A DNA stretch of 12,673 nucleotides from Thalassiosira profunda (GCA_036939355.1 JALLAP010000478.1:1-12673); one strand, 5' to 3'. Counted from the first letter of the stretch, positions 1-7,243 are shown. Notes: a model not told the origin generated them from the letters alone. Made by a program: numbers and translations.

Positions 1-102
1 TCTGGACTTCTTCGGGGCTATCTGGACTTTTTGCCGGAGGGCCCAGGGGCTATCTCGACTCCTTCGGGGCTATCTGGACTTTTTGCCGGAGGGCCCAGGG
101 GG
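1..102. repeat. Minisatellite, 52-base composite unit, two copies visible
   Basis: Two consecutive 52-base units (1-52 and 53-about 102). Each is a 20-base half beginning TCTGGACTTCTTCGGGG or a close variant, followed by a 32-base half beginning TCTGGACTTTTTGCCGGAGG and containing GGGCCC. The two halves share their first nine or so bases, so the 52-base unit itself looks like an older internal duplication. The second copy decays after about base 101. The array touches the left edge and probably continues beyond it. One forward frame is open from base 1 to a TGA at 118-120, but 52 is not a multiple of three, so successive units would be read in different frames; I do not call it coding. Confidence 0.8.
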
Positions 103-348
103 AAGCGCTCCATGAGATGACACGATGGAGAGCTGCTAGGGATTCGTTTGCTCACTTATACGATGTTCATGTGGTATCCGCCGCAATGTTGTTTGTTTGT
201 TGCATCAGAGGTATGTATCAGAGGAACTACGCGTCGCGAATATTGATTGTGCATAACCCCATAGGTAGACCAATTTCAACGCCAGATTTCCTCTCCCCTA
301 CAGTAGACATGCTTAACCCCCCCCACGCGCACAAGACCAATCTCTCGT
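103..348. other. Spacer and 3' flank of the ESF2-like gene
   Basis: This stretch lies between the minisatellite and the stop codon of the reverse-strand ESF2-like gene, so it must hold that gene's 3' UTR. I see no canonical AATAAA on the reverse strand, no tRNA and no convincing coding region. It has a run of eight C at about 317-324. The long open frames crossing it on both strands are shadows of the ESF2 gene or are low-complexity. No copy of it appears in the second unit, so it lies outside the duplicated block. Confidence 0.5.
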
Positions 349-1224
349 CTACACGAGGGACCCGAGGATTGCCGACTTTGCAACGCGCCCGTCGCCCTCG
401 AACGGCTTCTTCTGCCGCACCTTTCTCTTCTTTTTCTCCGCCCCACCCTCCTCCGCCACACTGCTCTTTCCCTTTTTCCTCCGCCGCTCCTCGATGTAAT
501 CCAACTTCCTCCCCGCCTCGACCTGCGCCGCGTAGCTCGCATTCTCCCTTCGCACCTCCATCATCTCCACGCGGAGTTTCTGCTCCCGCACCCGCCGTTC
601 GTACGCCACCTTCTCCGTCAAATGGCTCCACTTGAACCCCCGGAGATATTTGACGTTCCACAAATCGTCGTAATGAATGGAGCCCTTGTGGTTGGTCACG
701 CGCGTCATGTTCAGCGATTCGCCCACCAATTTGGCATCCTTCTTGGATTCGAACTCGGCCCACCCCTCCGTGTACCGCTTGCCCCCGCTCCCGCCCGCCT
801 TTTTTCGCCGCTTCCGCGCCGTCTTGTCTTCTTCCACCAAGTAAATGCGGGAGACCGGGCCAAAGTCGGAGAGGAGGGATTTGACCTTGGCGGGCCCCAT
901 GCGGGGCGGGACGCGGGAGAGGTAGACGATGCCCCGCTTGCGGAGCTTGGCGTTGAAGTCCTCGGTGGCGGAGAGCTTGAGCTTGCGCACCTTCTTCTTC
1001 TTCGGTTGGGGCTCTGCAGTGGATGAGGCGGCCTCTGCTGCAATATTGTCGCCGCTGTTATCGTTGTTGAATGGCTCTGGCCGATCCCGTGCATCGTCGG
1101 CGCGCCCTGCTAAATCCGATGGCCCTCCGGACGACGCGTCGCTCGCATCGTGCTCATGCGACGACGATCCATCCGAGCCATCGTCGTCGCTATCCTCCTC
1201 CCGGTGGCGGCGCCTCTTGTCCAT
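349..1224 (-). CDS. ESF2/ABT1-like RNA-binding protein, pre-rRNA processing
   Basis: 291 residues, uninterrupted. The start chosen is the ATG at 1224-1222 (protein begins [11 protein letters not shown]); the frame is open further upstream, but the next possible initiator is TTG. Order of parts: an acidic, serine-rich N-terminus (about 10-65), a lysine-rich nuclear-signal-like patch ([10 protein letters not shown], about 74-83), an RRM-type fold (about 97-195, with [21 protein letters not shown] and [13 protein letters not shown]), a charged helix (about 200-255), and a second basic patch near the end ([10 protein letters not shown]). This order and the core motifs are those of yeast Esf2 and animal ABT1, which work in the nucleolar small-subunit processome on the U3-dependent 18S rRNA cleavages. 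The gene diverges from the kaptin-like gene across a 264-base gap, so the two may share a promoter. Only codons 1-95 lie inside the duplicated block. Family assignment is strong; function in this organism is inferred. Confidence 0.9.
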   Translation of the reverse strand: MDKRRRHREEDSDDDGSDGSSSHEHDASDASSGGPSDLAGRADDARDRPEPFNNDNSGDNIAAEAASSTAEPQPKKKKVRKLKLSATEDFNAKLRKRGIVYLSRVPPRMGPAKVKSLLSDFGPVSRIYLVEEDKTARKRRKKAGGSGGKRYTEGWAEFESKKDAKLVGESLNMTRVTNHKGSIHYDDLWNVKYLRGFKWSHLTEKVAYERRVREQKLRVEMMEVRRENASYAAQVEAGRKLDYIEERRRKKGKSSVAEEGGAEKKKRKVRQKKPFEGDGRVAKSAILGSLV

Positions 1225-1488
1225 CGTATCTGGCGATTCGGCTGCCGCCAAGCGCGTCTCTTGGAGGTGCAGTGGTGGGCGGTTCGTCGGTTATGCCAGC
1301 GGCGGCCGTGCGGGCTGGGGATAGGAGGGCACCGGGAGGGGGCGCGCGGGGCGAAATGAGGACAACTTCAGGGGAGAGCGAAAATGGGAAATTGGGTGGC
1401 CACGGAGAACCCGCCAAAACCAATCCGCAGCGCAGCACGGCCGGTATCGTACGGCCCGCCCGCCCGACCTCGCCGCTCTCTCCTTGCC
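1225..1488. promoter_or_regulatory. Shared intergenic region, ESF2-like / kaptin-like, unit 1
   Basis: 264 bases between two divergent start codons, presumably holding both promoters and 5' UTRs. No TATA box is evident. Against the unit 2 region (7244-7453, 210 bases) only short blocks survive: AGCGCGTCT, GTGGGCGGTT, GAAAATGGG and TGGGTGGCCACGGAGA. The last block contains or follows an ATG (1384) that is in frame with the kaptin-like gene, but the conserved bases fall in different reading frames in the two copies, which argues for UTR rather than coding sequence. Confidence 0.5.
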
Positions 1489-3771
1489 ATGGCCGGCCAA
1501 CGGGCAGCCTCGCCCGCGGCATCGCCCTTCGAGGAGGCGTTCTGCGCGGAGCTCCCGTCGCAATGCAGCGTCTACCTCTCCGGGAAGCGTGCGGATCCCC
1601 CTCGACATGAACATCCATCACCATCAGGCAGCACGGGGAGATCCGCGCCGCTCCTCAGGTTCGCCACCGAGCGCCACTCGGTCGCCCTGTTGCAGAGGGA
1701 GGCCGCGGGGCGGCGAGGGGGCGAGGGATACTCCCTTTCCGTGGCGCGGATGCCCTCGTCGTTGGCGGCGGCTGATGGCGAGGACGCCAAGAAGCCAGCG
1801 ACGGGAGAGGAAGACGACGACGATGATGTGTGCTTGGCCCACTCGTCGATATCCTGGGACGGCGAATCGAGCGTCGAGATATTTGCCATGACGAGGACGC
1901 CGCTGGACGAACCCGACACGAGGGAGATAAAGACGTGCGACGCCAGCCTCACGACGCACGAGAGCCGTTCGGTCTCCGAGGGGGGGAAGGAGGGCGGGGA
2001 GACTACTGAACAGCAACAGAAACCTGCGGAGGCAACCGAAGCGGGGACAAGCGATGGCGCGCCACCGAATTATTATCTGAGGGTGAAGAGCAGAATGCTC
2101 TCGGATCTCGATCGAACGAGATCAGCTACGGTGGAAACCATCCCGCTGGACTTCCGACCAATGTCGGTGCATGTGGCAGAGCTGTACATTTCAACGGGCA
2201 CAAAAGAGGTCGAAGACACGCAGCAGCGCTGTTCGGCCATTGGAATCTTTGTCGCGAGCGTCGACGACAATAAACTGCGGCTGTTTGTTGCAACCAAGGA
2301 CGTTTTGCAGAGAAGAAGCGAAGACAAAACTGCGGGAGACGCGAAGCCGTGCTTCGTTACCGTGCCACTGTATGACGCTTCGACATCGTCAGAGGATTCA
2401 GAGGATGCGGATGGCAATCCTCTCCTGTTTTCATCTCCCATTATGGCCATTGAAACATGCGTGACGTCTGAGGAAGACCTTCCATTGAATCACTTGGCAA
2501 TCGCCTGCTACGATGGGACAGTGCAGATAATGGCATACCGATTGCAGGCGCAATTTGCAAACGGAAATGAGGAGGTGTCAAGGCTTCAGTTCGCCCATGT
2601 GCGATGTTCCACTTTTGTCGTCGACGGTCCGGTCGCATCCCTTCACTTTGGCACGATGGACACATCGGAAGCGCCGCAGTCCCAGACTTCCTCGCTGTTT
2701 CTGGTGGCAGGGTCATTCTGCGGATTCGCTTGCCTGTTTTACGAGTTGACTATGCCGCCCTCTGGTGATAACCAGGATGGCATCAGCACTTTTGACGGCC
2801 CCTTAACAATCGTCGACGGTCTGTACGATGCAAGACATGAGGGGCACGAGGATTGCGTGACAGCAGTCCACGCGTGTTGCGGCGATCGCCACGCGCCTCT
2901 GATTGCAGTGGGGACACAGGGAGGCCGGGTGCTGCTGTTTCGGCAGTGCCAACAAGAGAGAATCTCCGAGCAGGACAGGGAAGAGGCATTGTTGAAAGCT
3001 CAACAAGAGAAGGAAAAGCTGGCCAAACAAATAAGCCAGAAAGAAGAAGAAATGTCCCGGCTCGAGACTGAAAGAGAAGAGATGACTGCAAAGACGGGTG
3101 AATATCGTAGAGCCATATCTGATACCCAGAGCAAGATTGCTGTCCTGGAGAAAGCGTCGCCACAGGCAGAGACCGAGAGCCTAGAGCTCAGCACTGAAGC
3201 GAAGGGAGACTTGACTGACTCTGTGGCAGCGACAACGGACAAATCAGCAGACGGAGCGATGCCAACAAACAGCGAGACTGCAGACGGAGATGCAGCAAAT
3301 GTGGTTGATGAGGAGAAAGCAGAGGCCAACGCATCACCGACGTTGGATGAAATGAGAGACAAAGAGGAAACAGCAGGGCAGCAGGAGAACAAGGAATCAG
3401 ATACAACAACAGGTGAAGCATCGCCTCTCCAAAGCGAGTTAGAGTCGGCTCGAACACAAATGCTGTCACTGAAAGAGAAAATAGGCGACAAGACCTCTCA
3501 AATTGCCAAGCTCAGAAGTGACGCAGACGCTCTCATCAAACAGAGCATTCGAATAGGCACAGTCACTGGGGATGGCCCAATGAACACTCGACGCGTTTTG
3601 AGAAAGATGCACCGCTACGAGTTTCTTAGCGAGCATCACCTTCCATACCCAATCCACGGCATAGCCCACGTGGATGGAGGCGGCGAGCGAGAGATATTGG
3701 TGTCAACCCGGCAAAGCTTTCATATACTTCAGGAATCTCCTTTGGAGTCGACCAATGAAGTCACTGCTTAG
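1489..3771 (+). CDS. Kaptin-like protein (KICSTOR subunit homologue), copy 1
   Basis: 760 residues from the ATG at 1489 (context CTTGCCATGGCC). An in-frame ATG at 1384 would add 35 residues, but that leader is not conserved in frame with copy 2. Kaptin-like landmarks in order: FCAELPSQCSVYLSG (about 18-32, matching kaptin's SQSNVYG region), IPLDFRPMSVHVAELYIST (218-236), LNHLAIACYDGTVQIMAY (333-350), VDGPVASLHFG (378-388), SSLFLVAGSFCGFACLFYE (401-419), DCVTAVHACC..APLIAVGTQGGRVLLFR (455-485), and YPIHGIAHVDGGGEREILVST..FHILQ (720-748). These are strands of a propeller. Human kaptin is about 436 residues; the extra length here is an acidic insert (about 95-195) and a coiled-coil plus acidic insert (about 487-690) between the last two propeller segments. 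In animals kaptin belongs to KICSTOR (with ITFG2, KICS2, SZT2), which holds GATOR1 at lysosomes for amino-acid control of TORC1; an older literature links it to actin. The assignment rests on motif order read by eye. The gene converges on the PPR gene with 62 bases between stops. Confidence 0.68.
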   Translation: MAGQRAASPAASPFEEAFCAELPSQCSVYLSGKRADPPRHEHPSPSGSTGRSAPLLRFATERHSVALLQREAAGRRGGEGYSLSVARMPSSLAAADGEDAKKPATGEEDDDDDVCLAHSSISWDGESSVEIFAMTRTPLDEPDTREIKTCDASLTTHESRSVSEGGKEGGETTEQQQKPAEATEAGTSDGAPPNYYLRVKSRMLSDLDRTRSATVETIPLDFRPMSVHVAELYISTGTKEVEDTQQRCSAIGIFVASVDDNKLRLFVATKDVLQRRSEDKTAGDAKPCFVTVPLYDASTSSEDSEDADGNPLLFSSPIMAIETCVTSEEDLPLNHLAIACYDGTVQIMAYRLQAQFANGNEEVSRLQFAHVRCSTFVVDGPVASLHFGTMDTSEAPQSQTSSLFLVAGSFCGFACLFYELTMPPSGDNQDGISTFDGPLTIVDGLYDARHEGHEDCVTAVHACCGDRHAPLIAVGTQGGRVLLFRQCQQERISEQDREEALLKAQQEKEKLAKQISQKEEEMSRLETEREEMTAKTGEYRRAISDTQSKIAVLEKASPQAETESLELSTEAKGDLTDSVAATTDKSADGAMPTNSETADGDAANVVDEEKAEANASPTLDEMRDKEETAGQQENKESDTTTGEASPLQSELESARTQMLSLKEKIGDKTSQIAKLRSDADALIKQSIRIGTVTGDGPMNTRRVLRKMHRYEFLSEHHLPYPIHGIAHVDGGGEREILVSTRQSFHILQESPLESTNEVTA

Positions 3772-3833
3772 CTGGAGAGTATCCTCTTCTGCAAATCATA
3801 CCTAGTCGCTCGGAAGATGCAACTGAACTGCGT
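3772..3833. terminator. Convergent 3' intergenic gap, unit 1
   Basis: Only 62 bases separate the stop codons of the kaptin-like (+) and PPR (-) genes, so their 3' UTRs probably overlap. No canonical AATAAA is visible on either strand. The sequence is largely conserved in unit 2 (9794-9854, 61 bases), including GAAGATGCAACTGAACTGCG. Confidence 0.4.
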
Positions 3834-6303
3834 CTAGTAGCTGTACAACCAGTCCTGTGCAACCTGGAGCGCCTTTTTGCTGTTCCTGTCTACGTCAGAC
3901 GAGAGCCTTTGTTGAAACACTTCCAGCCCGGCAATTTCGCTGAGACAAAACAATATGAGTACAACGTGAGCGAGAGAATGGGCTGCAAAAGAAGAACATG
4001 CATTGAACATACCAGGCAAGCTCTCGTGCATGGCTTCTCTCCTCGTCATTTTGACAATGAAACTCGTGAGACACTGCGGCTCTGAGCACCGACAACATGA
4101 AGGCTTGGTTGCTTTCGATTTCGTCGACACTGACTGACCCATGATGGAAGCCCATCCCTTCTGACTGATCTACGATTCCTTCATACAGGCGCATAATCTT
4201 CGAGTTCAACAAACTCCGCACTTCATGGTTGCTGGTTCTCCGCAGCTCACTGGTATACACACTCAGCAGTAGCTCCACATCGCTTGCTTGGGGTATCAAC
4301 GGGGCAAAATCTTTCTTTTGGGGAGCGATCGCTCTGGCCCAGATATCATCTGCAGAACCTGCCTTTTTAGCTTTCCTGGCCGCCTTCAATGCCTCCCTCC
4401 ACGACCGTCGGTTCGGCTCCACGCCCTCCTCATTCATCCGCTGCAGGACATCTTGCGCCTTTGCAACGTCACCACTCAATGCGCAAGCTCGTAGCAGTGA
4501 ATTGTAACACGCGGTGTCGGGTGACGCCCCCGCATTCTGAAGGGCTTGAAACGCCAAAAAGACTTTGAGGAGCGAATTTGTATCGTTGCCATCTGCAACC
4601 ATCAATCTCATCAATTCCGAGTAGAGGACGATGGACTCTGATGACGACGCATCTTCGGTATCAATCCGGCGATCAAACCTGTCGATTATTTGCAGCTCCA
4701 AGCCGTCTCTCCGCACCATGCCTTCCGTCTCCTTCTGTGCCAAAGAGAGTGCAACGCTCATCAAGCTCGTGTACATGACTTCGCCGGGAGCAATGCATGC
4801 TTTTTGCATGTACCCCAACACTTCCAGAGTCTCCGCCATTCTTACCGGGCTCGCTTTTAACAAACAATCCGCAAGGCACCCGCACGTAACCGAGTTTGGC
4901 TTCACACCGACTGATTGCATAGTCCGGAAAAGTCTGATAGCAGTGTCCACCCTTCCTCCTTTTCCACACGCATTGATGGCTGCTGTCCACGCGCCCACTT
5001 CATTGTACAGACTCTGTTGGTGGTATATGGGGACGTTTCTTCGCCGGGATGCTAAGCTTTCCTTTGACTTCTGCTTCAACATTGTACGCAGTCCATTCAA
5101 AGCCATGTCGGTTCTGCGGCATCGACCGCACACGTCAATGAGAGCTGAGTAGGTGACGCCATTCGGAGTTATGCCTTCATTCAGCATCCGGTTCAACAAT
5201 GCAAACGCCATGTCTGGATCGTTCTCTCCGCCACTTCGGACATCCCTCGCCTCCTTCTCATTTTTCTTCTTCCTCCCGACCGTAGATATTAGTGTTGTGT
5301 ACGTTTGGACGTCAGGAAGGCAGCTTCTGTCACCGGTTTCATCTGCGTGGTGAATCATCAGCTCTAATGTCTCGAGCGCTGAGCCAAGCTCCCCAGCCCC
5401 TTTGCAAGCATCCGCAAGCGTGTTGTATGTCACCACAGTTGGCCCCGTTAGCGGAATGCCTTCGTGGCAAACGCCATTTACTCCCAACATTGCATTCAGT
5501 ATCGACCGAGCCGAGACGTGATCGCCAAGTTTGGCGTACACGTTCATCAAGACGTTGCAAAAAACGACATCCGGAATGATGACGGCGTCGTCTTCCATCT
5601 CGAGCCTTCGCAACTCAGTAGTATCGACCCGCTTGGTTGCAATCCGTTTGTCTCTTCGCCTCCTAGATATCACGTTGGTATAAAAGTTGGGCTGATTTCG
5701 CATCAAATTCCACAGCCGCAGAGCCACCCTTGGCTTGCCCAGGCTGACTGCTCTCGACATCAACGTCGAATAAGTTACGAGTGTGGGTTTGGGAGGCGCC
5801 AGCACCAGTTCTATTGAACTGATCCTGCTGCTACCCCCTTCCGACAGAGTGCTGTCAAAAGCATGAATGGAAGATGACGACGCGTCCATCGTCCCCGCTA
5901 ATGTCGCCGACTTCTTCATTTGTACAAATAGTCGCAGCGCCCGGCGGAACTCCCCCGCGTCGCCGAACGCCGCCAGGGCAGAATTGCATTGTCTCACGGA
6001 GGGGAATAGCTTCGACGGGGGCAGATCGCCCTCCTCCCGGCTCAGTTTGCGGACGGCATCGAGTAAGAGCTTCTCCACGAGTTTTGCATCCCTCATCTTG
6101 AGCTTGGCGGCGCGGCCGTCGTTGCCATCGCCCCCTCTCCTGGCAGCCATCACAGGCACAGGAGGGTGATGCTTATGATGAGGGTGACACACCACCGGAA
6201 GCGGAAGATTAAGTGTTGCGCACCGTCGATTGTGATTGTGATGGCCGTCCGACCACATAGAGAGGCGCGACCAAGCCACGAGGGCCGCCGCCGAGAGGTT
6301 CAT
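3834..6303 (-). CDS. P-class PPR protein, copy 1 (two exons)
   Basis: Exon 1 is 6303-4013 and exon 2 is 3939-3834, split by a 73-base intron; 2291 + 106 bases give 798 residues and a TAG stop. Residues 1-51 are a variable, histidine-rich leader beginning MNLSAAALVAWS; a second in-frame ATG is residue 52 (6150). From about 104 to 640 there are roughly nine or ten degenerate 35-residue PPR units, for example CNSALAAFGDAGEFRRAL, PDVVFCNVLMNVYAKLGDH, VVTYNTLADACKGAGELGSA, VTYSALIDVCGRCRRTDMAL, AWTAAINACGKGGRVDTAI and ACYNSLLRACALSGDVAKA, with charged spacers between some of them. A non-repeat C-terminal domain follows (about 650-798). No E, DYW or SMR domain is visible, so this is P-class. Such proteins bind specific organelle transcripts for stability, processing or translation; the RNA target and the organelle cannot be read here. 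The leader may be a presequence, but I see no clear plastid signature. Confidence 0.88.
3940..4012 (-). other. Spliceosomal intron, 73 bases, PPR copy 1
   Basis: On the coding strand the intron starts GTATGTTCAATGC after ...CTTGCCTG and ends TTGTTTTGTCTCAG before CGAAATTGCC. The junction restores the frame (phase 2, giving L-A-C-E-I-A-G), after which exon 2 reads to QVAQDWLYSY and stop. At 73 bases (3n+1), retention shifts the frame and ends the protein at a stop around 3895. Copy 2 has the same splice sites. Confidence 0.88.
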
Positions 6304-6486
6304 GATGGGGTGAGGGTGCGTGATGGAGCATCCACGATGTGGCTTGGATGTGGGCGCGGGGGTACAGATGGAGGGACATACCTACCCACACCAACGGCAT
6401 AGTCCGCGGGCCTGCGCGCGCCCCGCCGCGCGCGCCCCCTCAAACCCCGACCCCCCCTCCTGCTCCTGGCCGCCCCTGTCCCGCCC
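6304..6486. promoter_or_regulatory. Shared intergenic region, PPR / unknown gene, unit 1
   Basis: 183 bases between the divergent starts of the PPR gene (-) and the unknown forward gene (+); the unit 2 counterpart (12314-12496) is also 183 bases although the sequence has changed a great deal. The half next to the forward gene is very C-rich, with alternating CG runs around 6411-6440. The best conserved internal block is at 6372-6393, listed separately. The last 30 or so bases before the forward ATG, including CTCCTGCTCCTGGCC, are also shared. Confidence 0.5.
6372..6393. promoter_or_regulatory. Conserved 22-base block in the PPR/unknown promoter, unit 1
   Basis: A 22-base block beginning AGGGACATACC is identical to 12411-12432 in unit 2, while sequence on its PPR side differs almost throughout. 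It lies 69 bases upstream of the PPR start here and 98 bases in unit 2, so it has moved relative to the gene yet kept its sequence. On the reverse strand it contains TAGGTATGT, a perfect AG/GTATGT donor like that of the PPR intron. It could be a factor-binding site or the donor of a 5' UTR intron. Confidence 0.45.
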
Positions 6487-6951
6487 ATGGCTCGCAATAG
6501 ACTCATCGCGTCGACGCTGGGACGGGCGGCGGCCACATGCGCGTGCGGTAAATCTAGGGTGGCCGCGCGGCGGCGGCCTCATTTACATTCACTTCGTCAG
6601 GGCCGCCACCACGTCGCTTCCTCATGCACCGTCAGCGATGCTGGCAATCCGGCTGCAACGCCCGAAGGGCCCCTCATTCGTTTTGATTCGGCGGTCATAC
6701 GATATCCGCCGCAATCTGCATCCGACTTTGAGTACGGTTTGGACGACGATTGCAATCGCCTCGACGGAGATCTCCTACTGGAAAGCCAGAGCAGTTTGGA
6801 ACACCACCAGCGGGAGAAGCAGCAACATCTGCAAAGGCACTGGAACGAGCAACAGTCGGATCCAGCGCAACGTCACAACTCATTTGCAATTGACGAGATG
6901 AGCATCTGGCCCAATTTAGAGTGTGGCGGCGGAGGAGGCGGGCACGTCGTG
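6487..6951 (+). CDS. Unknown protein, N-terminal 155 residues, cut at the repeat junction
   Basis: Open from ATG 6487 (context CCGCCCATGGCT) to the N at 6952, then into unrelated antisense ESF2 sequence and an early stop (TGA, 6967-6969). I do not recognise the family. Residues 1-40 are rich in Arg, Ala and Ser with no acidic residues (MARNRLIASTLGRAAATCAC...), which resembles a mitochondrial presequence. Residues 60-145 are mixed, acidic then Gln/His-rich (for example HHQREKQQHLQRH), followed by a run of six glycines at 147-152. By hand comparison the first 59 codons differ from unit 2 at 5 of 177 bases, with three amino-acid changes (K22E, A27T, H41R), so the frame is genuinely coding. The gene is divergent from the PPR gene. 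Its missing 3' part is either lost here or lies in an unassembled gap; an intron beginning before the junction cannot be excluded. Confidence 0.6.
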
Positions 6952-6952
6952 N
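6952..6952. other. Ambiguous base exactly at the repeat junction
   Basis: The only non-ACGT base in the window. The unknown forward gene reads in frame up to 6951, and similarity to the ESF2-like gene begins at 6953 (partner base 940). A single N placed exactly there may mark a contig join or a base resolved badly in a repeat graph. Confidence 0.9.
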
Positions 6953-7243
6953 GCGGAGCTTGGCGTTGAAGTCCTCGGTGGCGGAGAGCTTGAGCTTGCG
7001 CACCTTCCTTTTCTTCTTCGGTTGGGGCGCTGTAGTGGATGAGGCGGCCTCTGCTGCAGTTTTGTCGCCGCTGCCATCGCCGTTGGACGGTTCTGGACGA
7101 TCTTGTGCGTTGCCGGCGGGCCCTTCCTCATCCGATGACCCTCCGGAAGATGCGTCGCTCGCATCGTGCTCCGGCGACGGCGATCCATCCGAGCCATAGT
7201 CGTCGCCATCCTCCTCCCGGTGGCGGCGCCTCCTCTTGCCCAT
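6953..7243 (-). pseudogene. ESF2/ABT1-like gene fragment, first 97 codons
   Basis: From ATG 7243 the frame encodes 97 residues homologous to the start of the complete copy, ending ...EDFNAKLR exactly at 6953. The RRM and everything after it are missing, so the fragment cannot do the RNA-binding job. The frame continues past the junction into antisense sequence of the unknown gene and stops at 6695, giving a chimeric 182-residue reading frame whose last 85 residues look meaningless. The kept part has the acidic serine-rich region and a basic patch that here reads PKKKRKVRKLK, one residue longer than in the complete copy. Many differences from the complete copy are substitutions, and the indels keep the frame, so the segment evolved as coding sequence for some time. 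This is either a duplication remnant or the trimmed end of a second allele of an intact gene. Confidence 0.8.

Larger units (their letters stand above)
940..6951. repeat. Tandem repeat unit 1 (about 6.01 kb)
   Basis: First unit of a direct repeat. Base 940, inside the ESF2-like gene, corresponds to 6953, and base 6663, inside the unknown forward gene, corresponds to the window end at 12673; the offset is 6013 at the left and 6010 at the right. The unit carries the 5' part of ESF2, all of the kaptin-like and PPR genes, and the 5' part of the unknown gene. The stretch 6664-6951 has no partner in the window because unit 2 runs off the right edge. Coding segments are well conserved and promoter segments much less so. 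Confidence 0.9.

Noticed and set aside
117..763. Long frames at 117-635 (+) and 227-763 (-).
   Set aside because: They overlap the well supported ESF2 reading frame, are rich in Pro, Ser and Arg as expected of GC-rich shadow frames, and have no family resemblance.
1225..1251. N-terminal extension of the ESF2-like protein to 1251.
   Set aside because: The codon at 1251 is TTG, not ATG, and copy 2 has different sequence there; the first conserved ATG is at 1224.
1384..1488. Upstream in-frame ATGs extending the kaptin-like genes (1384 in copy 1, 7370 in copy 2).
   Set aside because: The DNA of the two leaders is partly conserved, but the shared bases fall in different reading frames and give unrelated peptides (GNWVATENPP versus GGHGESDSPP); they meet only at the ATGs at 1489 and 7454. 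That fits 5' UTR.
1489..3771. Calling the kaptin-like protein a generic WD40 protein or ITFG2.
   Set aside because: No WD/GH dipeptide spacing is seen, and the order of landmarks, especially SQ.SVY near the start and the final GIAH.D..G...ILVST...HILQ unit, fits kaptin better.
3983..4012. Alternative 3' splice site TTTTGCAG in the PPR intron.
   Set aside because: It would make a 30-base intron (29 in copy 2), too short for normal splicing, and only the TTTGTCTCAG site restores the conserved C-terminal frame in both copies.
6150..6385. A 5' UTR intron of the PPR gene from the TAGGTATGT donor to an acceptor near the second ATG.
   Set aside because: No acceptor is conserved between copies, and such an intron would remove the highly conserved MNLSAAALVAWS codons. 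Kept only as one explanation of the 22-base block.
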